Part shown: piece by piece, positions 8,546 to 16,854 of the stretch
Layout of the letters: every line of letters begins with the position of its first letter
Position numbering within the stretch: the first letter of the stretch is position 1
Assembly: GCA_910587465.1 (NCBI GenBank)
Contig: CAJUMS010000012.1
Location: 1-49,718, forward strand
DNA length: 49,718 bases
Source of the DNA: an uncultured Oscillospiraceae bacterium
GTDB taxonomy: Bacteria; Bacillota; Clostridia; Oscillospirales; Ruminococcaceae
Direction: 5' to 3'
Program-made: the position numbers and the translations under genes
The notes under the pieces: generated by a model
Told to the model about the DNA's origin: nothing
The model's input: the letters and a program-made list of their open reading frames with translations, nothing else
Databases searched by the model: none

Positions 8546-9469
8546 ATGCTTAAAGAGAATTCAATAAGCACGTCGCAATTATTCTGCGTATTGTTTCTGT
8601 GCCGCCTGAGCGCCGAAATAGTGTACCCGCGCACCGTCTCGGGAACGGCAGGCGAGGCAATACTTGCGCTTATAATCGCCGAAATAGTGCGGTTCGTGCT
8701 CGCGCTGCCCGTTATCATTTACTCGTTCAAGGGAATGAATATCCACCGTGCGGTGTACAAAAAAAATAAATTTTTCGGGTGGTGCGGCGCGATATTCGCG
8801 GCTTTGCTGCTCGTCGGCGCGGCACTGCGGACGCTGTTCAACTCGTCGCAGTTCGCGGTAAAAAACCTGCTCAACGGCGGAATAAGCTGGATCATCTTCG
8901 CAATTTCGGCAGTATTCGCGGTGTACGCGGCAATAATGGGAATTGAAGCGCTTGCAAGGTCGGGAGCGATATTTATGATAGCCGCCGCGCTTATTACAGT
9001 CACGATACTGCTTGCCGATATCCCGTATATGCAAACGGACGGTCTCGCGGCACGGGGCAGCTTCTCATCGCTGCTCGGCGACACGGCAGAACGCGTGCTG
9101 CGCGGCGGAGATTATCTGATATTCGCTGCGCTGCTGCCGTATGTCAACAAAAAGAAAAGCTCCTCGACGGGGCTTACGGCGATGTTCTTCGCGGTGTTTT
9201 CGCTGCTCGGCGGTCTGCTGATAACGGTGACGAGCTGTCTTGTTCTCCGCGATATGTACGGGCTGTGTGAGTATCCCCATATCGCGGCGGCGTCGTTGTC
9301 GGACATCTCGTTCTTCAAGCGGCTTGACGGCGCATCGGCGGCTGTATGGACGCTCTGCGCGGCGTTCAGGAGCGGCGTAATGCTGTTTGCTGCCGGAAGC
9401 GCGGTCATTGAGATCTACCGCGCGAGGCATACTGTTGCCGAAAATAAAGTACGGCGAGGTACGGAATGA
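8546..9469 (+). CDS. gerB: Spore germination permease, GerB-type subunit
   Basis: 307 residues, strongly hydrophobic with eight to nine predicted membrane helices, of the GerAB/APC-like endospore transporter family. B subunits carry the germinant pocket in characterised receptors. It is somewhat shorter than the usual 360 or so residues, so a terminal helix pair may be missing. ATG at 8546 starts two bases after the A-subunit stop, and its own stop overlaps the start of the C subunit (ATGA), indicating coupled synthesis of the complex. Confidence 0.85.
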   Translation: MLKENSISTSQLFCVLFLCRLSAEIVYPRTVSGTAGEAILALIIAEIVRFVLALPVIIYSFKGMNIHRAVYKKNKFFGWCGAIFAALLLVGAALRTLFNSSQFAVKNLLNGGISWIIFAISAVFAVYAAIMGIEALARSGAIFMIAAALITVTILLADIPYMQTDGLAARGSFSSLLGDTAERVLRGGDYLIFAALLPYVNKKKSSSTGLTAMFFAVFSLLGGLLITVTSCLVLRDMYGLCEYPHIAAASLSDISFFKRLDGASAAVWTLCAAFRSGVMLFAAGSAVIEIYRARHTVAENKVRRGTE

Positions 9470-10374
9470 AAAAATTAGCATTGATAATTATCGGCACATT
9501 GCTGCTCACGGGCTGCGAAGCCGACATGACGGAGCTTGGCAACCGCGCCATTATCCAAGCCGCGGCTATTGACTTCAACGGAAATTATCGGGTCAGCGCC
9601 CTGCTGTTCAGCGGCGGCGGGAGCGGCGGCGACACTATCGACGCGTCACAGGAAAACGTCATCAAGGTGTCCGGCGAAGGCGAAACGCTGGCCGAGGCGA
9701 TAGACAACATCTCGCTTATCGACGGCAAAAAGCTGTATATGGCCGAAACAAAGCTGCTGATACTTGGCAGCGGATTTGAAAAGGTAAGCGCCGCGGACGC
9801 TCTCGAAACACTGTACTTTGATATGCGGTGCAGCCTGAATATGCCCGTTTGCTGCGCGGAAAGCGCCGAATTCCTGACCGATCTTCAATTCACAGAAGGC
9901 ATAACCTCCGCCGAAAAGCCGTTAGCGCTTATCGAAAACGCGAACAGAATGGGCGTTTCCCCCAAGACCACGCTGCTTGATCTGATCGCGGACAGCGAAG
10001 GCGGGCGAGCCTCACTCCTCCCGAGGCTCGCGCCTACGAAAAACGGCAGAGGAATGACCTCCGGCGAGGACGGCAGGACGGCGGTGCTGAACGGCTCACG
10101 GTATATAAAGGACGGTATGCTGTACGGCTATTACAGCGACGTTGAGACCGCCGCGCTCATGCTGCTATCGGGTAAGTCGGACAAGCTCGTGCTGAACTAT
10201 CTCCACAACGATGAGGAAAGAACCTGCGAGGCGTACAGCATCCGAGCCGTACCCGACGGGAACAACTGGCGCGTTTCGGCAAAATTCCGCACGAGGAACG
10301 GCGGAGCGCTCTCCGAAAGCGAACAGCGCTCCGCGCTCTCGGCGCTTACGGAGCTTATCTCCAGCGCAGCATAA
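9466..10374 (+). CDS. gerC: Ger(x)C family germination lipoprotein
   Basis: 302 residues beginning with a lipoprotein signal peptide whose lipobox is LLTGC (Cys at about 17). The mature part follows the GerAC pattern (KVSGEGETLAEAIDNISLI, then KLYMAETKLLILG). It is shorter than the typical 370-400 residues, so the third GerAC domain looks reduced. It would be the lipid-anchored third subunit of the receptor. The gene overlaps gerB by four bases. Confidence 0.87.
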   Translation: MKKLALIIIGTLLLTGCEADMTELGNRAIIQAAAIDFNGNYRVSALLFSGGGSGGDTIDASQENVIKVSGEGETLAEAIDNISLIDGKKLYMAETKLLILGSGFEKVSAADALETLYFDMRCSLNMPVCCAESAEFLTDLQFTEGITSAEKPLALIENANRMGVSPKTTLLDLIADSEGGRASLLPRLAPTKNGRGMTSGEDGRTAVLNGSRYIKDGMLYGYYSDVETAALMLLSGKSDKLVLNYLHNDEERTCEAYSIRAVPDGNNWRVSAKFRTRNGGALSESEQRSALSALTELISSAA

Positions 10375-10375
10375 G

Positions 10376-10406
10376 AAAAACCGCAGGGGCTTTCCTCTGC
10401 GGCTTT
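10376..10406. terminator. Bidirectional terminator between ger and cyclophilin operons
   Basis: CCGCAGGGG (10381-10389) and CTCTGCGG (10395-10402) form a stem flanked by A and T runs on both sides. It can end the plus-strand ger operon and the convergent minus-strand cys/cyclophilin operon. Confidence 0.8.
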
Positions 10407-10417
10407 TGTATACTTAT

Positions 10418-11272
10418 TTATTCAGCTTCAGCCTCTCCCGTGCTCTCCTGCGGCATAACAAAATCAACTATCTTCACGGAACTGATGATGATATCGTTTA
10501 CGGGCCTGATCTTCTCGCCGTTCATATCGGTAGTTACCTCTGCCGCCGCTATCTTGTTCAGCACGTCCAGGTTCTCGAAAACCTGTCCGAAAATGGTGTA
10601 ACCGCCGTCCCAAAGCGGATAACCGCCTACGGTCTTGTACTTTTCGACTATCTCCTCGGATGCCTTCTCGAGCATATCAGCGAGGTTGGTGTAATAGGTC
10701 TCCATATACTCGACATTCGCATATGACGGATCGGAATCCTCCAGTTCCTCTTTTTTAGCGGTGAACTCGGCTGCTTTTTCGCGGATCGTCGCGGGACTGT
10801 ACTGCGTGATATCCGATTTGGTCTGAGCGGTAACTATGTAGAACTGCGTGGTATTCTGACCGTCCTGATTGGCGTAGCCGAGTGCGCCGTAGAAATTGCG
10901 CGCGTCCTGACTTGTTTCGATATCAAACGAGCCCGTATCACCGATAAGCGCCGTTCCGCCAGTTCCGTCGCCGTTCAGCGAACCGCCCTGTATGCACATA
11001 TTCTTAGCGACGCGGTGTATCTTAAGACCGTCGTAGTAGCCGCTCTCAGCGAGCTTGATGAAATTATCGACGGCGTTCGGAGCGATATCGGGGTAGAGCT
11101 TTGCCTTTATGGTTCCGTAATCCTCGAAAGTGATCTCGACTATCTTATCGCCCTCGGTAAACGTCATACTGTTGGAGATATTTCCCGCAGGCGTTTTGTT
11201 ACAGCCCGCAAGTCCGAGCATACAGCCTGCCGCAAGAGCCGCGCTTAAAAGAATTTTCGCAAATCTTTTCAT
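10418..11272 (-). CDS. Cyclophilin-type peptidyl-prolyl isomerase lipoprotein 1
   Basis: 284 residues with a lipoprotein signal (lipobox LGLAGC). The cyclophilin fold is recognisable from VEITFEDYGTIKAKLYPD through HRVAKNMCIQGGSLNGDG to TQFYIVTAQ and YTIFGQVFENLDVL. The catalytic Arg (in HRV) and Gln (IQGG) are kept, while the usual Phe-Met pair before the Gln reads Met-Cys. An insert of about 60 mostly charged residues separates the last two core strands, as in its two neighbours. It probably assists folding outside the membrane. It is the last gene of the cysteine T-box operon, starting two bases after the preceding gene. Confidence 0.9.
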   Translation of the reverse strand: MKRFAKILLSAALAAGCMLGLAGCNKTPAGNISNSMTFTEGDKIVEITFEDYGTIKAKLYPDIAPNAVDNFIKLAESGYYDGLKIHRVAKNMCIQGGSLNGDGTGGTALIGDTGSFDIETSQDARNFYGALGYANQDGQNTTQFYIVTAQTKSDITQYSPATIREKAAEFTAKKEELEDSDPSYANVEYMETYYTNLADMLEKASEEIVEKYKTVGGYPLWDGGYTIFGQVFENLDVLNKIAAAEVTTDMNGEKIRPVNDIIISSVKIVDFVMPQESTGEAEAE

Positions 11273-11274
11273 AC

Positions 11275-12132
11275 TTAACCCTCCACATATTTTGAAATAT
11301 AAACATTTTCGATGATGATATCCTGAACGGGCTTGGACATAGCGCCGTCGCTGCCCATCTCAACGTCGACAGCGGAAATGCTCTCTATAACGTCAAAACC
11401 ATCGTAGACTTGTCCGAAAACGGTGTAACTGCCGTCAAGGCTCGGATAGCCGCCTCTTCCCGAATAGCTCGGCAATGTCTCGAGAAGCTTTGCATACGCT
11501 TCCTCATACGCCTTGTAATACTCCACGGCGTCGGCTTGTGAATCACTCTCCGCCTGCTTCAGCAGCTCGCGCACCTCGGCGAGTCTTTCCTCGACCACTT
11601 TTATGTCCTCCGCGGGATCGTAAACCTTGTTATTGACGATATAAAACTGCGTGGAGTTCTGCCCCGCGGCGTTCGCATAGCAGAGCGCGCCGTAAAAATG
11701 CCGCAGATTATCGTTGACCTCAATGCCAAATGAGCCGCCGTTCACAAGCGCGTCGCCGCCCGTTCCGTCGCCGTTGAGCGAACCGCCCTGGAACATAAAA
11801 TCCTTTTTTACGCGGTGTATCTTCAAGCCCTTGTAATATCCCGCCTCACAGAGCTTCTGAAAATTCTCCACGCCCACGGGAGCCGCCTCGGGAAACAGCA
11901 CCGCGTATATCGTGCCGTAGTCCTCTATCTCGAACGCCGCTACAAGATCGCCCTCCTTGGGAGAGACCTCAACGGTATTGCCCGCAAAGTTTGTAAGATC
12001 GGCGCTGCCCGCCCCGCCGGTGCTGCTTGAAGTTCCGGAATTTTCTCCCGAGCTGTCCGAATTGTTATTGCACCCCGTAAACAGCATTCCCGCCGTCAGC
12101 ACGGCGCACATCAATATACTTTTTATCCTCAT
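11275..12132 (-). CDS. Cyclophilin-type peptidyl-prolyl isomerase lipoprotein 2
   Basis: 285 residues, lipobox LFTGC, then a Ser/Gly/Asn-rich linker (about 23-45) that would let the domain stand off the membrane. Of the three tandem copies this one best preserves the active site: HRVKKDFMFQGG keeps Arg, Phe, Met and Gln. The same strand-to-strand insert of about 60 residues is present. It is the most likely active isomerase of the trio and clearly paralogous to the downstream copy. The gene lies 17 bases after copy 3. Confidence 0.92.
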   Translation of the reverse strand: MRIKSILMCAVLTAGMLFTGCNNNSDSSGENSGTSSSTGGAGSADLTNFAGNTVEVSPKEGDLVAAFEIEDYGTIYAVLFPEAAPVGVENFQKLCEAGYYKGLKIHRVKKDFMFQGGSLNGDGTGGDALVNGGSFGIEVNDNLRHFYGALCYANAAGQNSTQFYIVNNKVYDPAEDIKVVEERLAEVRELLKQAESDSQADAVEYYKAYEEAYAKLLETLPSYSGRGGYPSLDGSYTVFGQVYDGFDVIESISAVDVEMGSDGAMSKPVQDIIIENVYISKYVEG

Positions 12133-12149
12133 ATTTCACCTCTCTGTGA

Positions 12150-12992
12150 TCATTCCGGCTGCGTATCCGAGGAACTTTCCCCGGTCTTATTGTCCTCGGG
12201 AAGTCCATCGGGATGAGCCATCGGAAATTCGTCGACCTTGTCGCCGTCCTTGAACTGCGAGATCGTCACCTTCTTTATCATAACCTCTGCCGTAGCAAGT
12301 CCCTGATCGTCCGCGGGAATGTGTGTAAGCTTTTCAACCACGTCAAAGCCGAGATATGTCTGTCCGAAAATGGTACATTCTCCCGCCATTCCAAACACCC
12401 CGCCGACCTCGTAAAACTTATCGAACAACGCGAGCATTTTGCTGCGCTGCTCATTGTCCTCAATAGTTGCCGCACTGCTTTTAAGCTCGTTCACCGCGTC
12501 GGCCGTAAGATTTTCCTTATCGTCCCAGCACATAAACCAGCGCGCGTCGCTGAAGCCCGAACGCTCCGAAAAGCCCATAAGCGCTCCTCTGAACGGCCAC
12601 AGTTCGGGAGTGTATTCGTTAGCCAGCAATTCGGTATTGTCCAACCTTCCGATATACTGACCCTTGCTGTTATCAAAACCGCCCGTAAGGAAATAAGTGT
12701 CGTTGCGCACGCCCTTTATCTCCATATCGTTGTAAACGCCCTCGTTTACCTTTTCAATGAACGACCGCACCTTTACCGGCGCGTACTCCTCGTACAGTAC
12801 CACTCTTATCTCGCCGTAATCGGTATCGAAAACCGCGATTTTATCTCCGTCCTTCGGCGGCGAGAGCTGAATGAAATCCATACTCATCGACTTGAAGTCA
12901 TAGCTCATCATACCGTTCGGCGGCGCGGTCGAACAGCTGGTAAGCGTGACTGCCCCAATAACCGCCAACAGCGCGGTAAAAATCTTCTTCAA
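12150..12992 (-). CDS. Degenerate cyclophilin-like lipoprotein 3
   Basis: 280 residues with lipobox TLTSC. The cyclophilin scaffold is visible (IAVFDTDYGEIRVVLYEEY at the start, CTIFGQTYLGFDVVEKL near the end), but the active site is lost. Aligned to copies 1 and 2, the catalytic Arg is Val and the Phe-Met-x-Gln segment reads Tyr-Phe-Leu-Thr (TYFLTGG). The reading frame is intact and of normal length, so this is a divergent rather than broken gene. It may bind peptides or partners without catalysis. It starts four bases after cysS. Confidence 0.8.
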   Translation of the reverse strand: MKKIFTALLAVIGAVTLTSCSTAPPNGMMSYDFKSMSMDFIQLSPPKDGDKIAVFDTDYGEIRVVLYEEYAPVKVRSFIEKVNEGVYNDMEIKGVRNDTYFLTGGFDNSKGQYIGRLDNTELLANEYTPELWPFRGALMGFSERSGFSDARWFMCWDDKENLTADAVNELKSSAATIEDNEQRSKMLALFDKFYEVGGVFGMAGECTIFGQTYLGFDVVEKLTHIPADDQGLATAEVMIKKVTISQFKDGDKVDEFPMAHPDGLPEDNKTGESSSDTQPE

Positions 12993-12996
12993 TTTG

Positions 12997-14388
12997 TTAT
13001 CCCTTTCTTACTACGGTTCCCTGTCTTGTCTCCTCGACGATATATCCCATTTCCGTTATCTTATCACGGATAGCGTCCGCCTTTGCGAAATCCTTAGCCT
13101 TGCGCGCAGCTTTTCTCTCTTCGATAAGTTCCGTAATCTCCGCGGGAATTTCATCGTCCTTCTTATTATACAACAAACCGAGTACGTTTGTCAATGCCGT
13201 AAATTCATCTTGATAAGCTTTTATATCTCCCTTTGTCACATCGGAGCTTGCCAATGCGGTATTTATCCTGCGGACAAGCTCGAATACGGCGGCGATAGCG
13301 TCCGCGGTGTTGAAGTCGTCCTCCATTGCCTTAACAAATCCCTCGCGAGCCGTTTTTACATCCGCAAGGGTCTCCGCCTTAGCCTCTCCGTCCCCAGCCG
13401 ATCCGAGAACTCTCTCCATGCTGTCGCGGCAGGTATACAGCCTTGCAAGCGCCGCCTTGCAGCTCTCAATGACCTCCAGCGTATAGTTAAGCTGGCTTCT
13501 GTAATGCACAGACAGCAGCATAAATCTTATTGGCTCATAACCGTACTTAGCCGACAAGTCGCGAACCATAAAGAAATTGCCCGCGGACTTGGACATTTTC
13601 TTGTTGTCGACGTTAAGCATACCGTTGTGCATCCAAATCTTGGCAAGCGGCGAACCCGTAGCGCACTCGCTCTGCGCGATCTCGTTCTCGTGGTGCGGAA
13701 AAATCAGATCGCTCCCGCCGCCGTGAATGTCGATAGTATCGCCGATATAATGCCTAGACATAGCCGAGCACTCGATATGCCAACCGGGTCTGCCCTTTCC
13801 GAACGGCGAATCCCAATAAGGCTCGCCGGGCTTTGCGGCTTTCCATACCGCGAAATCCATAGGGTCGCGCTTTTTCTCGCCGACCTCGATACGCGCACCA
13901 GCCTGAAGATCGTCCAGCGGCTGATGTGAAAGCTTTCCGTACTCGGGGAACTTCGACGTTTCAAAGTAAACGTCACCGTCCACTTGATATGCGTAACCCT
14001 TGTCCACAAGCGCCTTGACTATATCGATGATTATCTCCATGTTCTCCGTTACCTTAGGGTGGATATCGGCGCGGCGGACATTCAGGCCCTCTGCGTCAAC
14101 AAAATACTCCCTGATAGCGTTCTCGGAGACCTCCGAAGCCGGCTTTTCAAGCTCGTTAGCCCTTTTGATGATCTTATCGTCAACGTCGGTGAAATTCTGC
14201 ACGTACAACACCTTATACCCGCGGAACTCCAGATACCGCCGCAGCGTATCGAACACGCACAAAGCGCGGGCGTTACCGATGTGTATCAGATTGTATACCG
14301 TCGGTCCGCAGCAGTATATTTTGACCGTGCCATCCTCAATAGGCACTAATTCCTCTTTTTTTCGCGTCATAGTATTATAAATCTGCAT
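12997..14388 (-). CDS. cysS: Cysteinyl-tRNA synthetase
   Basis: 463 residues, class I synthetase that charges tRNA-Cys. HIGNARALC (HIGH motif, about residue 37) and KKMSKSAGN (KMSKS, about 268) are intact, as are the zinc-binding residues (CGPTVYN, then GWHIECSAM). The start is ATG at 14388 with TAAGGAG upstream; a longer in-frame extension has no ribosome site. It follows cysE, 128 bases away with repeat copy D between them, and precedes three cyclophilin genes. Control is by the upstream cysteine T-box. Confidence 0.97.
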   Translation of the reverse strand: MQIYNTMTRKKEELVPIEDGTVKIYCCGPTVYNLIHIGNARALCVFDTLRRYLEFRGYKVLYVQNFTDVDDKIIKRANELEKPASEVSENAIREYFVDAEGLNVRRADIHPKVTENMEIIIDIVKALVDKGYAYQVDGDVYFETSKFPEYGKLSHQPLDDLQAGARIEVGEKKRDPMDFAVWKAAKPGEPYWDSPFGKGRPGWHIECSAMSRHYIGDTIDIHGGGSDLIFPHHENEIAQSECATGSPLAKIWMHNGMLNVDNKKMSKSAGNFFMVRDLSAKYGYEPIRFMLLSVHYRSQLNYTLEVIESCKAALARLYTCRDSMERVLGSAGDGEAKAETLADVKTAREGFVKAMEDDFNTADAIAAVFELVRRINTALASSDVTKGDIKAYQDEFTALTNVLGLLYNKKDDEIPAEITELIEERKAARKAKDFAKADAIRDKITEMGYIVEETRQGTVVRKG

Positions 14389-14403
14389 ATTTATCTCCTT
14401 ATT

Positions 14404-14458
14404 AAGCAAAGCTCGGCACCGCCCGCATTTCATGCGAGCCGGTCCGGCGGCATTGCTT
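14404..14458. repeat. Intergenic repeat element, copy D
   Basis: AAGCAA (14404-14409) and TTGCTT (14453-14458) bracket a GC-rich imperfect palindrome between cysE and cysS. The left end (AAGCAAAGCTCGGCACCG) is a variant of the shared family end. Confidence 0.4.
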
Positions 14459-14516
14459 TCTGTGGCTTTGATCTGTTGCTCTTATCTCCGCGCCTTTAAT
14501 CAAGCCGCTCATAGTC

Positions 14517-15188
14517 TTATTCTTTCTCTTTATTCTTGATACTGTCAAGCTCCGCTCTCAGTTTATCGACCTCTTTTGTCAGCCTGTCTATATACATAAG
14601 ATGACTGCACAGTATCTCCGAAACGGGATCGGGAACGTGTATCTGATCAAGCTCGCTGTTCGCTATCCTGACGCCGTCGCGCTTGACGACCCTTGCGGGA
14701 ACGCCCACCGCCGTACAGTTCGGCGGCACCTCCTCTAGCACCACGGCATTCGCGGCGATTTTAGAGTTATCCCCTATTCTGAACGGACCGAGGACCCTTG
14801 CTCCCGCTCCCACCATAACATTATCGCCGAGCGTAGGGTGACGTTTTCCCACGTCCTTTCCCGTACCGCCAAGCGTTACATTCTGATACAGCGTACAGTT
14901 ATCTCCAATCTCGGTAGTCTCGCCGATAACAACCCCCGCGCCGTGATCTATAAAAAGCCCCTTGCCTATTTTCGCCCCGGGGTGAATTTCTATACCCGTC
15001 TTATGCCGCGAACGCTGTGATATCCACCGCGCGATGAAAAAATGCCCGCGCTCGTGGAACCAATGCGCAATGCGGTAGCTCCTCACCGCACTGTACGACG
15101 GATACAGGAACAACACCTCCCAAGCCGAGCGAACGGCAGGGTCGCGCGCCTTTATCGACGCTATTTCCTCTTTCAAGCGCTCAAACAT
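14517..15188 (-). CDS. cysE: Serine O-acetyltransferase
   Basis: 223 residues: an N-terminal helical SAT domain (from ARDPAVRSAWEVLFLYP), then a left-handed beta-helix of hexapeptide repeats containing DHGAGVVIGET, with the catalytic His and Asp, and NVTLGGTGK. It makes O-acetylserine from serine and acetyl-CoA, the acceptor used by CysK, whose gene is at 28.3 kb. ATG at 15188 has AGGAGG upstream; the in-frame extension is AT-rich. It is the first gene after the cysteine T-box. The charged C-terminal tail (RAELDSIKNKEKE) is not a typical CysK-binding end. Confidence 0.96.
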   Translation of the reverse strand: MFERLKEEIASIKARDPAVRSAWEVLFLYPSYSAVRSYRIAHWFHERGHFFIARWISQRSRHKTGIEIHPGAKIGKGLFIDHGAGVVIGETTEIGDNCTLYQNVTLGGTGKDVGKRHPTLGDNVMVGAGARVLGPFRIGDNSKIAANAVVLEEVPPNCTAVGVPARVVKRDGVRIANSELDQIHVPDPVSEILCSHLMYIDRLTKEVDKLRAELDSIKNKEKE

Positions 15189-15200
15189 TCTGCCTCCTGA

Positions 15201-15252
15201 TTTAAAAAGCAAAAGCTCGCACCGGCTCGCTTAATTCGCCTAGCCGAGCCGT
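15201..15252. repeat. Intergenic repeat element, copy B
   Basis: TTTAAAAAGCAAAAGCTCGCACCGG is the shared left end of the repeat family. It is followed by a hairpin with arms CGGCTCG and CGAGCCG. It sits between the T-box terminator and the cysE ribosome site. Confidence 0.45.
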
Positions 15253-15314
15253 GATTTCTGCCCGTCACATTTACCTTTATCACAACGTCTCATACAGCGG
15301 CGCCAGAACACAAC

Positions 15315-15588
15315 CAATTAAAAAACCTCCGCGCGTACAGCCGTCTGTACTGCGCGAAGGCGTGCGATACGCGGTTCCACTTCGCTTCGGGCGGTACTAA
15401 CGCCCCTCGTTTCTCCTTAACGCGGAAAACGGGCGCGGATACTGTGATTTCCCCGCACCGACAGAAGTGCCGTTACGGCACCTCATACAGCCGCACTTCA
15501 TCGGCAGCGGACTCCGCGCTCTCAGCGCCGCACGGCTCTCTGTGCTCCGCAGCTCCGACTACTCTGACTGTATCTAGTCTTTCATATA
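15315..15588 (-). promoter_or_regulatory. Cysteine-specific T-box riboswitch leader of cysE-cysS
   Basis: Read on the minus strand, the leader holds a T-box sequence at 15386-15370 (AGTGGAACCGCG). Its UGGA bulge would pair with the NCCA end of a tRNA with discriminator U, as in tRNA-Cys. A terminator follows: a long stem made of 15360-15345 and 15341-15327, then a T run at 15326-15321. In the stem I specifier region TGC, a cysteine codon, lies at 15495-15493. Uncharged tRNA-Cys would stabilise the antiterminator and allow transcription of cysE, cysS and the three cyclophilin genes. The specifier assignment is by inspection, without a covariance model. Confidence 0.88.
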
Positions 15589-15595
15589 TATTTTT

Positions 15596-15624
15596 ATTAT
15601 ATCACATTTCCTTTAGGATTTCAA
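15596..15624 (-). promoter_or_regulatory. Sigma-A-type promoter of the cysteine T-box operon
   Basis: On the minus strand TTGAAA (15624-15619), a 17-base spacer and TATAAT (15601-15596). It starts the T-box transcript near 15588. Confidence 0.8.
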
Positions 15625-15664
15625 GCCGAAAATACGGCGTTTTGCGAAACAATTATTGTGCAAT

Positions 15665-16009
15665 TTAACCTAAAAGAACTATCACCAGCGCCAGTATCAG
15701 TGTTTTGTCGGCGTTCTCTTTCATCAGCACAAATATCAGACCTGCTATCAGCAGCATATCCCTGTCCGACATTATTCTCGATATCGGATCGGACGGAGGG
15801 TTGTACGCGCATTTTTTCGGGCAGTTTTCACAGCGTTTTTTCGTCTCTTCGCGAACAAATTTTTCAGCGTTTTTCGGTTCATTATCACGACACGATCTTA
15901 CGTCTTTTTTTTCAACGTTTTCCTCACGCCGGAAATCGCTTTCGGAGCAGCCGCCGTTATGTCTGTCTATTGCCCTGTACAATGCGGATTGCGTTGAATT
16001 CCATACCAT
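15665..16009 (-). CDS. Small unknown protein with C-terminal membrane helix
   Basis: 114 residues from ATG 16009 (GGGGGTG upstream; a GTG nine bases earlier is possible). The first two thirds are charged and Cys-containing (CENCPKKCAYNPP, about 69-81), and the end is a single hydrophobic helix (DMLLIAGLIFVLM, then LILALVIVLLG). I do not recognise the family. It follows two other small genes on the same strand; the Cys cluster could bind metal. Confidence 0.6.
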   Translation of the reverse strand: MVWNSTQSALYRAIDRHNGGCSESDFRREENVEKKDVRSCRDNEPKNAEKFVREETKKRCENCPKKCAYNPPSDPISRIMSDRDMLLIAGLIFVLMKENADKTLILALVIVLLG

Positions 16010-16092
16010 AAAAAACACCCCCGGAAAACGACCTGAAAAAACAGCCCGAAAAAATACTCAAAAAATACTATGTAAACGTCTAAAAAAACACC

Positions 16093-16413
16093 TTACAGCA
16101 GCTTGTCAAAAAGACCGCTTTCCCTGAGCACGGGAAGCAGCGAAAAAAGCTTCATAAGCCGCAGCGCCGAATCGATCTTCGGACGGTTTTCCTCGCGCAG
16201 AAGAGGTTTCAGCGCCAGCAGGAAACGCTCATTGTCACTCGGCTGATTAAACGTCTCGAACAGGCTCAGCATTTTCAGCAGCATCTCGGGGTCAAGCCCC
16301 GAGAACAGTCCACCGCCCTGCCCGTCCGAGCTCTGCGCATTAGCTTCGTTATTGCGCTCGTCCTCGTCGCTGTCCTCCGTGAGCGCACGGAGAATGTCCT
16401 CAATATTATCCAT
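16093..16413 (-). CDS. Small acidic unknown protein
   Basis: 106 residues, acidic N-terminus (EDSDEDERNNEANAQSSDGQ), then a Leu-rich helical part (GLDPEMLLKMLSLFETF, RPKIDSALRLMKLFSLLP). No signal peptide or known motif. It starts 32 bases after the gene upstream with GAAAGGAG in front. The helical part recalls regulatory or spore-associated small proteins of Clostridia, but no function can be named. Confidence 0.6.
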   Translation of the reverse strand: MDNIEDILRALTEDSDEDERNNEANAQSSDGQGGGLFSGLDPEMLLKMLSLFETFNQPSDNERFLLALKPLLREENRPKIDSALRLMKLFSLLPVLRESGLFDKLL

Positions 16414-16445
16414 GCGCTGCTCCTTTCATCATTGTTACTCTCGCG

Positions 16446-16679
16446 TTACTTTTTCCACAAAATGCGCATTATATCGTCGGGACCCGACGCGTGGCGCAGC
16501 TTTTCCATAAGCTCCTTGTTTGCCAGCACCTCGCGCAGCTTTTCCTTATCCGACTTCGACAGTCCTGCTGACAATCCCTTTATATCACCGTTTTCCAGTG
16601 TTTTCTTGAGCTTGTCGGGCGACGTTCCCAGCTTTTCGCTCGCTGCGCTTATGAGCTGATCAAGATTTTTTTCGTTCAT
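16446..16679 (-). CDS. Small helical unknown protein
   Basis: 77 residues, soluble and almost entirely helical and charged (KLGTSPDKLKKTLENGDIKG, ending DDIMRILWKK). ATG at 16679 has GGGAGGAAT upstream. It is the first of three small minus-strand genes. The pattern suggests a folded helical domain rather than a spurious frame, but no family is recognised. Confidence 0.55.
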   Translation of the reverse strand: MNEKNLDQLISAASEKLGTSPDKLKKTLENGDIKGLSAGLSKSDKEKLREVLANKELMEKLRHASGPDDIMRILWKK

Positions 16680-16854
16680 AAAATATTCCTCCCGTAAAAA
16701 ATGGTAAAAAATCCTAAGACCCCTTTTATTTCATAAGAATTTATGGTATAATTATATTATTATATTCAGTAACAAGCCGCTATGTTACATTTTAACGTAC
16801 TTAGCGCCAAAATCGGCATAACGCCGACCTTACAGCCACAGAAAGGGTCAAATT

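Noticed and set aside
12213..13073. A 286-codon plus-strand frame opposite the third cyclophilin
   Set aside because: The minus-strand gene has a lipoprotein signal and cyclophilin scaffold; the opposite frame is a shadow.
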